Below, piece by piece: positions 25,665-34,255 of a DNA stretch of 64,000 bases. The stretch comes from DAHUXN01 sp963729815 (GTDB lineage Bacteria; Acidobacteriota; Terriglobia; Acidiferrales; UBA7541). The notes under the pieces were generated by a model that searched no databases, was not told where the DNA came from, and worked only from the letters and a program-made list of their open reading frames with translations. The DNA lies in the NCBI GenBank assembly GCA_963729815.1, contig CAVSPU010000004.1, positions 868,001 through 932,000 of the forward strand, given 5' to 3'. Made by a program: the position numbers and the translations under genes. How positions within the stretch are numbered: position 1 is the stretch's first letter; every line of letters begins with the position of its first letter.

Positions 25665-27950
25665 CTACCGGGGATGACCGCCGCCATGCGAGCCGCCGTG
25701 AGATCCACCTCCGCGAGGTGCGCTGGCGCGAGATCCTCCTCCGCCGCCGCGAGAACTGCCACCGCTTGGCCTACTGTACGACCGAGGCGCACTGGGAGCT
25801 CGATAGTTGCCGCTGGGCCTGCCGTAAGATCCGCCATTTGACCGACCGTAGGATCCACCCCCGTAGGAGCCGTACCCAGATGGACGGCGCGCGATCGGCT
25901 GGCTCATGTCAAGACGGGGGCGATATGCTGAGCTCCCGTTTGACGAGCGCGAGAAGTTACCGTATCCCGGACGGCCCGGTTGACCGCTGGGTCTCGAAGC
26001 TGGCCGAGACTGCTGCGCAGGCCCGTTGAATTGATGCCATCCATTGTTGTTGTTCGACCGCGATTGAGACGGCGCTTGCTGATTGCGAGTCTGGCCCTGT
26101 GCGCCGCGGCTATTGGTGGATGGTTGTCGATTCGCGTTGCTCGGCGGAGTGAAGCGGTGCCAAGCGTCGGGCTGCGAGCCAGACGAGCCGCCGGACCGCG
26201 AAACGCTGTCTTGCCGCGCGCCATTATTTGAAAACGAACGCGAGGCGCCGGACCCGTTCTCACCCAGAGACTGCTGCCTGGCCGGAGCGGAAAAGCGAGA
26301 GTTATTCGCCCCGCCTGTCTGCGTGCGTGAATTGGAGATCATGCGTTGCGTCTGAGCAACCTGATCATTAAAGGAACGCTGAGTGGACGAAGACCGGCTC
26401 TGCGAGAAGAAATGCTGATTGTTGGCGCTCGCAGTTCTGGCAATCGACGGGGACACGTGGTCCTGCACGCGGCCGAGGCTCTGGCGCGACGGCACGGCCG
26501 GCAGGCGGCCCGTCATCATGCTGGCCTGGTGAAATTGAGCGGTGCCAATTCCGTGTTGATTCATAGAAACACGACCCTTGCCGAACTGGTCACTCGACAT
26601 GGAGGAGAATCCGCTCCGGATACGGGCATCATTGTCGAAGCGGTTGATATTCGAGAAACCGTTGCGGCCTCGGAACAGCGGATCGAAGCGCCGGCCATAA
26701 TCACGATCGCCGACTCCGCGACCGAAGAAGCCATGATCATGGAAACCGACGAAGCCAACGCGATTGACGCCGAAACCCCACCACGGCCGGAAGAAATCCC
26801 CAGGGCCGCAGGGGAGCCAACCAACGTTGCCAAATCCAAACCCGAATCCAAAACCGGCGCCCCAGCCAAAGAACGATACATACGCAGGAGACCAGATAGG
26901 ATCGTAGCCCCAGCCGCCATAGACGCCGACCGGTCCGGGCCACCAGGCCCAATTGCCGCCATAGGTGAACCAGCGGCCGTAGTGGTAGGGCGCCCAGCCC
27001 CAAGGTTCGTAAGATACCCAAGTCCAACCATAATAGGGTTCCCATTGCCATGAGCCGTCGCGATACGGCGCCCAGTTGGAATCCTGGTCTGGAACCCAGA
27101 CTTGGCCGTAGTCGGGGACGTTTTCCCAGTGGCCATACGCATCGAGGTCTTGCGTTCCAGTGTAATAGCGATCGGTATGTTGCCAGCTCTTGGCGCTTTC
27201 GATCTGATGATCCCGATCAACATTCCAGTTGTCGAAGTCATCGGCGCTCGGTGCGTCGACGACTTTATATTGCGGATTGTCCGCGCCCTGAATGGTGATG
27301 AGCTGGCCGGCTTCGATGCGCGTGCTGCCCTGCGGCTCGGCGACTTCGGCTTGGCCGTCGCGGACGGTCACCTGCGATTCCGAATCGCTGTTGACTTCGA
27401 CGCGATATTCGCCTTGGTGAAGCGGATGAAGCGCGGCATTGGGCGTGTCGACTTCGGCGTCGGCTTGGCTGTTTTCAAATACGTCGTAGCTGACAAGGCC
27501 TTGTCCGACCTGAAGCTGGATATGCGAACTCGTCAAATCTGTGATCTTGATCGTGGAGTTCTCGTCGAGGCGCACGACGTTTGCATAATCGAGTTGAACT
27601 TCCGCACGAGCGCCGCTTCCGGTGGAAACGCGGTCGCCGGCTTCGATCGGAGTGTTGACCGTTGCGGCAATCCAGTCGCCCGAGTCGCCACGCTGAATGG
27701 AAACGTCGCCCTGAATCATGCTGATGCGACCGACGGCAGGCTGGGCTTGAGCTGTCCCCTGGTCCGCGATATTGCCAGGCTGATTCTGATCCGGCGCGTT
27801 CTGCTGGACTTGCTGATTATCCTGGACCGGAGGATTGGTCTGGTCCTGGGCATACGCAGTTCCGCACAGAGCGGCGAGTGCGAAGAAAAAAGCCGCCGCA
27901 ATTCCGAGAATTTTATTGGCCGCTGTCATTTCCACTTTTTCTATAGTCAT
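25665..27950 (-). CDS. Exported FecR-domain protein with aromatic (DUF6600-like) and low-complexity regions
   Basis: 761 residues from ATG 27950, chosen because GAGGTGG lies just before it and a signal peptide follows (FFFALAALCGTAYAQ). A Q/N-rich linker is followed by a FecR-type domain (GDVSIQRGDSGDW, TGSGARAEVQLDYANVVRL, VDTPNAALHPLHQGEYRVEV). Next is a Trp/Tyr/Gly-rich segment with repeated W-x-P-Y and WG units (VWVPDQDSNWAPYRDGSWQW, EPWGWAPYHYGRW). The last ~300 residues are Ser/Gly/Arg/Asn/Gln-rich and basic, with two copies of a WHxFxxP motif. Likely surface or matrix protein; role unknown. Confidence 0.85.
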   Translation of the reverse strand: MTIEKVEMTAANKILGIAAAFFFALAALCGTAYAQDQTNPPVQDNQQVQQNAPDQNQPGNIADQGTAQAQPAVGRISMIQGDVSIQRGDSGDWIAATVNTPIEAGDRVSTGSGARAEVQLDYANVVRLDENSTIKITDLTSSHIQLQVGQGLVSYDVFENSQADAEVDTPNAALHPLHQGEYRVEVNSDSESQVTVRDGQAEVAEPQGSTRIEAGQLITIQGADNPQYKVVDAPSADDFDNWNVDRDHQIESAKSWQHTDRYYTGTQDLDAYGHWENVPDYGQVWVPDQDSNWAPYRDGSWQWEPYYGWTWVSYEPWGWAPYHYGRWFTYGGNWAWWPGPVGVYGGWGYDPIWSPAYVSFFGWGAGFGFGFGFGNVGWLPCGPGDFFRPWWGFGVNRVGFVGFHDHGFFGRGVGDRDYGRRFDPLFRGRNGFSNINRFDNDARIRSGFSSMSSDQFGKGRVSMNQHGIGTAQFHQASMMTGRLPAVPSRQSLGRVQDHVSPSIARTASANNQHFFSQSRSSSTQRSFNDQVAQTQRMISNSRTQTGGANNSRFSAPARQQSLGENGSGASRSFSNNGARQDSVSRSGGSSGSQPDAWHRFTPPSNANRQPSTNSRGAQGQTRNQQAPSQSRSNNNNGWHQFNGPAQQSRPASRPSGQPGRPGYGNFSRSSNGSSAYRPRLDMSQPIARRPSGYGSYGGGSYGRSNGGSYGRPSGNYRAPSAPRSYSRPSGGSSRGGGGGSRASAPRGGGSHGGSHGGGHPR

Positions 27951-28232
27951 GAGCCCACCTCGCGCCGGGATCGCCCGGACGGTGCCTTGTACTCCAGTAG
28001 GAGGAATAGCACGAAGCGCGCCAAAACGGCAGGTCTGGGCGAAAACCTTGTAACCTATTACGAATCTGATTGATACGGAAACTCCCACGAGACATAGCTG
28101 CGTTATGTGCCGAAGGAAATCGGTTGTTCTCGCGCAGGGGTGGTGGATTTCAACCAGGGGGGAAAGCGGACAAAACGAAGGCGTCAGGTGCTGGACGAGG
28201 CGCCCAGAGATTTAACATACGCATGCGTATGG

Positions 28233-29597
28233 TCACTCATCCGTCTCAGGCGCATCCGGCACACCCATCTGCGAAAGACGATAGCGCAGCGCGTTGCGAG
28301 AGAGCCCGAGGGCGCGCGCGGCCTGGCTCTTGTTGCCATTGGCGTGGCGCAAGGCTTCGCGAATGATTTCCTGTTCCCATTTCTCGAGCGTCATGCCTTC
28401 GGGAAGAACGGGGGCCGCCGGGGACGCAAGCGATCGCTGATCGAGGTGAATGTCGGCGGTGTCGAGCGTGGAGCCACTTGAAAGGGTGACAGCGCGCTCG
28501 ATGGTGTTTTCGAGTTCGCGCACGTTGCCCGGCCAATGAAAGCTCATCAAAAGGTTTACGGCGGCAGGTGTGATTTGACGGATGGGTTTGGCCGAGGCGC
28601 GAGCGAAACGATCGAGGAAGAAACTGGCGAGGGCCGGAATGTCTTCCTTGCGTTCCCGCAGGGGTGGAATGTCAATGGCGACGACATTGAGGCGGTAATA
28701 AAGATCCTCGCGGAAAGTGCCATCTTCGAGAGCGGCGCGAAGGTCGCGGTTGGTCGCAGCAATGAGCCGGACATCGACCTTTAACGTCTTCGTGCCGCCG
28801 AGGCGTTCGAATTCGCGTTCCTGAAGCACACGGAGGAGCTTTACTTGAATCGCAGGAGGAATATCGCCAATTTCGTCGAGAAAAAGCGTGCCTTTATCGG
28901 CCAGCTCAAATTTCCCGGGCTTGGTCGAGGAAGCGCCGGAAAAGGCGCCCTTTTCGTAACCGAAGAGCTCGCTTTCGAGCAGATTTTCGGGGATGGCGGT
29001 GCTGTTGATCTTGATGAACGGGCCAGAGGCACGATGGGAGTGTTCGTGAATTGCGCGGGCGATCAAGTCTTTGCCGACGCCGCTCTCGCCACCGAGAAGG
29101 ACGGTTGAATTTGAAGGCGCGACGCGCTCGACAAGCGCGAGGACTTCCTGCATTTTCGCGCTCTTGGCAACGACATTGGCATATTCGTAGCGCTGGCCAA
29201 GAGCTTCGCGGAGAGAGCGATTCTCTTCGCGCAGATTGCGGGCATCAAGCTCCTTGCGAATGACGACGACCATCTCGGCAAGGGAAAAGGGCTTCAAGAC
29301 GTAATCGCTCGCGCCTACCTTCATCGCTTCGACGGCTGTTTCAACCGACCCATGGGCCGTCATAATGACGACCGGAAGGGCTGCGTCCGCGCGTTTGATG
29401 GCCTGCAAGAAGTCGAGGCCGTTCATGCCGGGAAGCTTGAGATCGGTGACCACGAGATCGATCTTTTCGCGGCCCAGGATTTTCAGGCCGGTTTCGGCGT
29501 CAGCGGCGGCGTGCGTACTGAAGCCCTCTTCGCCAAGATTCAATTCGAGCAGGCGTCGCATTTTCGGTTCGTCTTCGACAATGAGAATCGTTGGCAT
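28233..29597 (-). CDS. Sigma-54-dependent response regulator (NtrC family)
   Basis: 454 residues in three domains. Receiver with phospho-acceptor Asp52 (LVVTDLKLPGMNG). AAA+ ATPase with Walker A GGESGVGKD, the sigma-54 contact loop GYEKGAFSGA (Ser instead of the common Thr) and Walker B GTLFLDEIGD. Fis-type helix-turn-helix at the end (NKSQAARALGLSRNALRYRL). It sits 24 bp downstream of its kinase, so the two form a two-component pair. No -24/-12 promoter was found nearby; its targets are probably elsewhere. Confidence 0.95.
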   Translation of the reverse strand: MPTILIVEDEPKMRRLLELNLGEEGFSTHAAADAETGLKILGREKIDLVVTDLKLPGMNGLDFLQAIKRADAALPVVIMTAHGSVETAVEAMKVGASDYVLKPFSLAEMVVVIRKELDARNLREENRSLREALGQRYEYANVVAKSAKMQEVLALVERVAPSNSTVLLGGESGVGKDLIARAIHEHSHRASGPFIKINSTAIPENLLESELFGYEKGAFSGASSTKPGKFELADKGTLFLDEIGDIPPAIQVKLLRVLQEREFERLGGTKTLKVDVRLIAATNRDLRAALEDGTFREDLYYRLNVVAIDIPPLRERKEDIPALASFFLDRFARASAKPIRQITPAAVNLLMSFHWPGNVRELENTIERAVTLSSGSTLDTADIHLDQRSLASPAAPVLPEGMTLEKWEQEIIREALRHANGNKSQAARALGLSRNALRYRLSQMGVPDAPETDE

Positions 29598-29621
29598 AGT
29601 TCGATGAGATCAGGACATATC

Positions 29622-30929
29622 TCAAGGCTTGGGCGCGGCGGGGAGAAATACCCGGAAACACGCGCCCTGGCCCGGTTCGGATATCAATTGAATCGCGCCT
29701 CCATGATCATCCACGATTTTGGCCACAATCGAAAGGCCGAGGCCGACACCCGTTTTCTTTGACGTAACGAATGGATTGAAAATTTGCTCCCGAAGATCGC
29801 CAGAGACGCCGGGGCCGGTGTCCTGAATTTCAATTGAGACGCCGGACAGCCCGTCTTTTGAATCGGGCCGAATCGAGACCGAAAGCGTGCCTTTTGGCTG
29901 GTCAGGTGTCGGGCCGGAGACACCATTATCCTGGCCATCATGCGCGCCCATGGCTTCATAAGCGTTCAAGATCAAATTGATGAAAACCTGCTCGCACAGT
30001 TGTTCGTCAGCGAGAACAAGCGGGAGATTGTGTGCAAAGCGCCGCACGATCGTCACGGGCGCATGAGGATAGCGGGCTTGAGCGACCTCGAGGGCGCGGT
30101 CGATCAGAGGCGGCAACTCGATGGAATGCAGCTCGAGATGCGATGGGCGGGCGAAATCAAGAAAACGAGTGACAAGCGCGTTGAGGCGATTCACCTCGGC
30201 GGAAATGTAGCCGGCGAGCTCGCCGGCGACGGGTTGCGAAGACTGCAATTTCTGGGTCAGCATTTCGGCGGAGCCCTTGATGATGCCGAGCGGATTTCGA
30301 ATCTCGTGCGCGAGTCCGGCAGTGAGCTGCCCGAGGGCGGCCAAACGTTCGGCACGGCGCACTTCGGCCTGAGCCTGCAGCAATTTTCGATTCGATTCGG
30401 CGAGAGTCTCCGAGACGGCCTGGTAGCGCGCGACCTGACGGCGATTTTCCATCACGAAGCGGTTCACGAGCATTGCCGACAGGAAGAAAAAAAGGACGCG
30501 AATTCCCAAGATGCCATATCCGGAGCCCGTTATCTCGTATTGCTCAACGTAAAGCGCGGGAATTAAGTAAGAGCAATAGGCCAACGAGGCGAAGGCGGTC
30601 CAGGAAAGCGTGCCAATGGGACCGAAATAAATTGCCGCCGTGACAACGGGCAAAAAATAGATCGGCCAGTAGCTGCTGTTGATTCCAATTTCCCCAGTGT
30701 GGCCGAGAAGGAGCGTGGCGAGAAGAGTCTTAATGAGAACTGTGTACGCGCGGCCGCGGCCGGGACGCCACGCGATCAAGCGTCCTTCGAAAATCTGGCA
30801 AACGCCGATGGCCAGCAAGGTGAGTTGCTTGTGAACTTCCTCGATTGGCGGCAGGATTGCCAGGCCAACCAGGAATGCGAGCCAGAGGACGTCGATCCAG
30901 CCAAATTTCTCTTCTTGTCGTTCCGTCAT
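29622..30929 (-). CDS. Membrane sensor histidine kinase (NtrB/ZraS type)
   Basis: 435 residues. About five N-terminal membrane helices with hardly any periplasmic loop (residues ~12-160), a coiled linker (ESNRKLLQAQAEVRRAERLAALGQ), HisKA with His in GLAHEIRNPLGIIKGSAEML, and HATPase_c with N box VFINLILNAYEAM, G1 DTGPGVSG and TGVGLGLSIVAKI. The sensor is embedded in the membrane, suggesting a lipophilic or membrane-state signal. It partners the downstream sigma-54 regulator. Confidence 0.93.
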   Translation of the reverse strand: MTERQEEKFGWIDVLWLAFLVGLAILPPIEEVHKQLTLLAIGVCQIFEGRLIAWRPGRGRAYTVLIKTLLATLLLGHTGEIGINSSYWPIYFLPVVTAAIYFGPIGTLSWTAFASLAYCSYLIPALYVEQYEITGSGYGILGIRVLFFFLSAMLVNRFVMENRRQVARYQAVSETLAESNRKLLQAQAEVRRAERLAALGQLTAGLAHEIRNPLGIIKGSAEMLTQKLQSSQPVAGELAGYISAEVNRLNALVTRFLDFARPSHLELHSIELPPLIDRALEVAQARYPHAPVTIVRRFAHNLPLVLADEQLCEQVFINLILNAYEAMGAHDGQDNGVSGPTPDQPKGTLSVSIRPDSKDGLSGVSIEIQDTGPGVSGDLREQIFNPFVTSKKTGVGLGLSIVAKIVDDHGGAIQLISEPGQGACFRVFLPAAPKP

Positions 30930-31012
30930 GGGCAGACTTTCCCTGCTGAATCTAACACGATTCTAGGGGTTGGGAATCGGAGGCTGGAAGATAGGAGATT
31001 CGAGAACGCAAT

Positions 31013-33722
31013 TTACTCGTAGCGCAGCGCGACCATGGGATCGGTTTTCATCGCACGCCGAGCGGGAACGTAGCACGCCGCGAACGACACGGCGGCAAGC
31101 ACAATCGCGGCGGTGATAAACGTAAGGGGATCGGTCGGTGCGATGCCATAAAGCAGCGAGGCCAAGAGACGCGTCAGGCTTACTGCGGCGACAGCTCCCA
31201 GCACGATGCCCACAAGCGTGAGCAACATTCCCTGGCGAATGATGAGCTTCAAAATATCGCTGCGCTGCGCGCCGAGGGCGAGTCGAATGCCGATTTCCGC
31301 GGTACGCTGCTTGACGGAATAGGCCATGACGCCATACAACCCGATAGCTGCGAGGAACAAGGCGAGGCTGGCGAAAACGGCGAAGAGAGAAGTCTGGAAA
31401 CGATGCAGAGCGCTGGCTTCGGAGATGCGCTGATTCATCGTGGCGATGTTGGCGACGGCGAGCGCGGGGTCGATGGAACGAACCGTTTCACGAATCGCAG
31501 GAATCATTTGCGCGGGCGGCAAGAAAGTGCGAAGCGCAATGTAAGCACTGTTGGTGTCACTTTGCCAGAAGGGCGTATAGACTTGGGGAGGCGGAGCATC
31601 TTCGAGATCAAAATTACGGACGTTGGCGACGATACCTACGACAGTTAGCCAGTTGACGTTGCTGGTCCCCGAGGCGCCGGCGTTGTTCGATCCCGAGATG
31701 TAGCACGTGCACATGTGGCCGCCGATCGCGGAGCGGCCCGTGAAATACGCCTTGGCGAAGGCTTCGTTGACGATAATCACGCCTGGAGCCTTGGGAGCGC
31801 TGTCTTCTTTTGTGAAGAATCGTCCGGCAAGAAGCGGCGTGCCCATAGCCTGGAAATAATTTTCCGTGGCGATACGAAAGTCGATGAGCTGATTCTGCTT
31901 GTTGGAATAGCCTTCCACGGTGAAAGTGGTCATTTCTTCGTTATGGGTCAATGGCAGCACATTCACGGCGCCAACTGAGCTGACTTCGGGCAAGGCGCCG
32001 AGTTTTTGGAGCGCGGTATGGAAAAACGCCTGGCGCTGCTCCGGTTTGCCATAGCGCTGATCGAGCGCGATCTGCATGGTGAGCGTGGCGTCGGAAAAGC
32101 CGGTGGAGACGCTTTGCAGATTCAAATAGCTGCGAACCAGCAGGCCAGCACCGGCCAAGAGCACCACGGCAAGGGCTACTTCTCCGACAATGAGGCCATG
32201 CCGCCAGCGCTTCGAAGCGCCAGCGATGCCTTTATTGCCGCCCTGCTTGAGAAGTTCCGTCAAGTGCGTGCGTGAAACACCGAGCGCAGGCAAGCATCCC
32301 GAAAGCAATTCCTGTAAGGATGGAAATTGCGAGCGCGAAAATGAAAACGCGTGGGTCGAGAGAGGTTTCGGCGAGACGCGGAATATTGCCGGGGTTGAGC
32401 AAGAGCAGAAGGCGAATGGCAGCGTAGGCGATGAATATACCCAATGCACCTCCGCCGCAGGCAAGCAAGAGAGACTCGGTGAGCACCTGGCGGATCAAAC
32501 GCCCACGACGCGCGCCGAGAGCAGCACGGACGCCCATCTCGTGAGTGCGCGTGGCCGCGCGCGCGAGAAGCAGATTGGCGGTATTGGCGCAGGCGATGAG
32601 CAAAACGAGAGAGACTGCGCCGAAGAGAAGCCACATGAAAGGACGGATGCCACCGAACACTGTGCCCGTGAAGAAGCGCAGCACACAGTAAGAGTCCTTG
32701 AACGGAGAATTGGCGCCGTGAAGCGGGTTGAGACGCGGCATGATGGTATTCATCTCCGCTTGTGCTTGCGCGATGTTTGCGCCCGGGCGCAAACGCGCAA
32801 CGGCATTGCCGACGGGATTATCGCGGTCGGTTTTTTGCTGTGTCGTGAGGACCATCGGCAGCCAAACATCAGTCCGGCCCGCGCCGGGATCTGAATAAGG
32901 CAGCTCGTTTGGGCTTGGGTAGCCAAACGATGCAGGCATCACGCCGATGACGCGATAATTTTCGCCGTCGAGCGCTATGTTTTTGCCGAGGACCTGCGCG
33001 CTGCCGCCGAAAGTGGATTGCCAAAGCGCGTGACTGATTACGACGACGTTTCCACTGCCCGGCTGCGTGTCGACTGCCTGGAAATCGCGGCCGAAAAGCG
33101 GACTGACGCCAAACGTGGAGAAAAAGTTGGGCTGAACGACCGCGCCACTGACGCGTTGCGCTGAATGTTCCGTGGAAAGACTGAACGACTGCTGGTCGAA
33201 AAGAGTGATGGCAGCGAAGGAATGCGCTTGCCGCTGAATATCAAAAAAGTTGCCGTTGCTGGGGCCGATGGCTTCTATGGGGGCTTGAGGGAGGTCATGG
33301 CTGGGAGTCCAGACGTAAACAAGCCGGCCAGGGTCTGCATACGGCAGCGAGCGGAGCAGAACCGCATTCAACAAACTGAAGATGGCGGTGTTGGCGCCGA
33401 TGCCGAGGGCGAGCGTGAGAATGGCGATGGTGGTGAAGCCGGGGGATTTGCGCAACATGCGCAGGCCATAGCGCAGGTCTTGCGCGAGGTCTTGCAACCA
33501 GCTCACTTTGCGCATGTCGCGGCATTCCTCTTTCAGAGATTCGACGCCGCCGAATTCAAGCAGCGCGGCACGGCGAGCTTCTCTTGCGGACATTCCCGCT
33601 GAAATGTTCTCGGTGACCTGACGTTCCACGTGGAACCGCATCTCCTCGTCCAACTCACGGTCGGCAGCGTTCCGGTGAAAGAGAGAACGGAAGCGAAGAG
33701 AAAGTTTGGTGGTCCAACGCAT
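31013..33722 (-). pseudogene. ADOP-type ABC permease (MacB-like), frameshifted
   Basis: One acidobacterial 'duplicated orphan permease' split by a frameshift. The upstream part (32232-33722) has the ADOP N-terminus (ADRELDEEMRFHVERQ), then MacB-like helices and periplasmic domain. The downstream part (to 31013) carries the second half and the standard end PARRAMKTDPMVALRYE. The frames switch at about 32285-32295: one reads GIAFGMLAC, the other LPALGVSRTHLTELLK, where intact relatives read through as one segment. A single extra base explains it. It may be inactive, or the shift may be a sequencing error. padR precedes it by 10 bp. Confidence 0.85.
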
Positions 33723-33732
33723 GAAAACCTCC

Positions 33733-34068
33733 CTAGATTCGTGCTGCGTCTAAAACAAGTCCGATGGCCGTGGAAAGGCGTTCCCAGTTGGCCTGCTCTT
33801 TTTCCAGATATTTTCGGCCGGCGCGCGTGAGGGAATAAAACTTCGCGCGACGATTGTTCTCCGAGTCGCTCCATTCCGCACGGATCCAGCCCTGCTGTTC
33901 CAGGCGATGAAGCGCTGGATAGAGCGCGCCCTGGCGGACTTGAAGTGCATTTTTCGAAATGAACTGGATGCGCTGCGCGATGCCCCAGCCGTGCATGGGT
34001 TCGAGCGCGACAGTTTTGAGAATGAGAAGATCGAGCGTGCCCTGAACGAGGTCGGTCGGTTTGCTCAC
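33733..34068 (-). CDS. PadR-family transcriptional regulator
   Basis: 111 residues from GTG 34068, chosen because it follows AAGGGGAG and gives the usual length of ADOP-linked PadR proteins. Winged helix: DLVQGTLDLLILKTVALEPMHGWGIAQRI, then VRQGALYPALHRLEQQGWI (recognition and wing) and FYSLTRAGRKYLEKE. It is the first gene of a padR-permease operon and probably represses it. The promoter contains a palindrome between -35 and -10. Confidence 0.93.
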   Translation of the reverse strand: MSKPTDLVQGTLDLLILKTVALEPMHGWGIAQRIQFISKNALQVRQGALYPALHRLEQQGWIRAEWSDSENNRRAKFYSLTRAGRKYLEKEQANWERLSTAIGLVLDAARI

Positions 34069-34086
34069 GTGGCTCCCCTTAGTTAA

Positions 34087-34122
34087 TGACAGGAACTCTA
34101 GGCCTCTCCTGTCAATTGTCAA
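34087..34122 (-). promoter_or_regulatory. padR promoter with overlapping palindromic operator
   Basis: On the minus strand, TTGACA (34122-34117) and TAGAGT (34100-34095) lie 16 bp apart, a fair sigma-70 promoter 27 bp before the padR GTG. An 8-bp inverted repeat TGACAGGA/TCCTGTCA (34087-34094 and 34107-34114, 12 bp apart) straddles the -10 and spacer. A repressor bound here would block transcription, which fits PadR autoregulation. Confidence 0.6.
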
Positions 34123-34143
34123 GGGGAAAGAGGAACGGGTAAT

Positions 34144-34199
34144 GGGCCAGTTTGAATTTCGACTCTTTGTGTCACGATCAAGAAAATTCAAACTGACCC
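34144..34199. repeat. Long imperfect inverted repeat upstream of padR
   Basis: GGGCCAGTTTGAATTT (34144-34159) and AAATTCAAACTGACCC (34184-34199) are complementary at 15 of 16 positions across a 24-base loop. It sits between the stop of the S9 peptidase and the padR promoter, both on the minus strand. It could end the peptidase transcript (no T-run seen) or bind a regulator. Confidence 0.6.
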
Positions 34200-34255
34200 G
34201 CTACCAAGGAGCGAGGGAAAATCGAGGGCGGATACTCCACGGGCCCCGTGCGACG

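Noticed and set aside
27102..28073. 323-codon plus-strand frame opposite the FecR protein
   Set aside because: Mirror of a biased coding sequence; no start signal or domain.
28216..28231. Perfect 16-bp palindrome CATACGCATGCGTATG just after the sigma-54 regulator stop codon
   Set aside because: About one such palindrome is expected by chance in 64 kb, and nothing else supports a function at this spot.
28083..28232. Looked for a sigma-54 (-24/-12) promoter near the NtrC-type regulator
   Set aside because: No TGGCAC-N5-TTGC-like sequence was found here or in the adjacent gaps.
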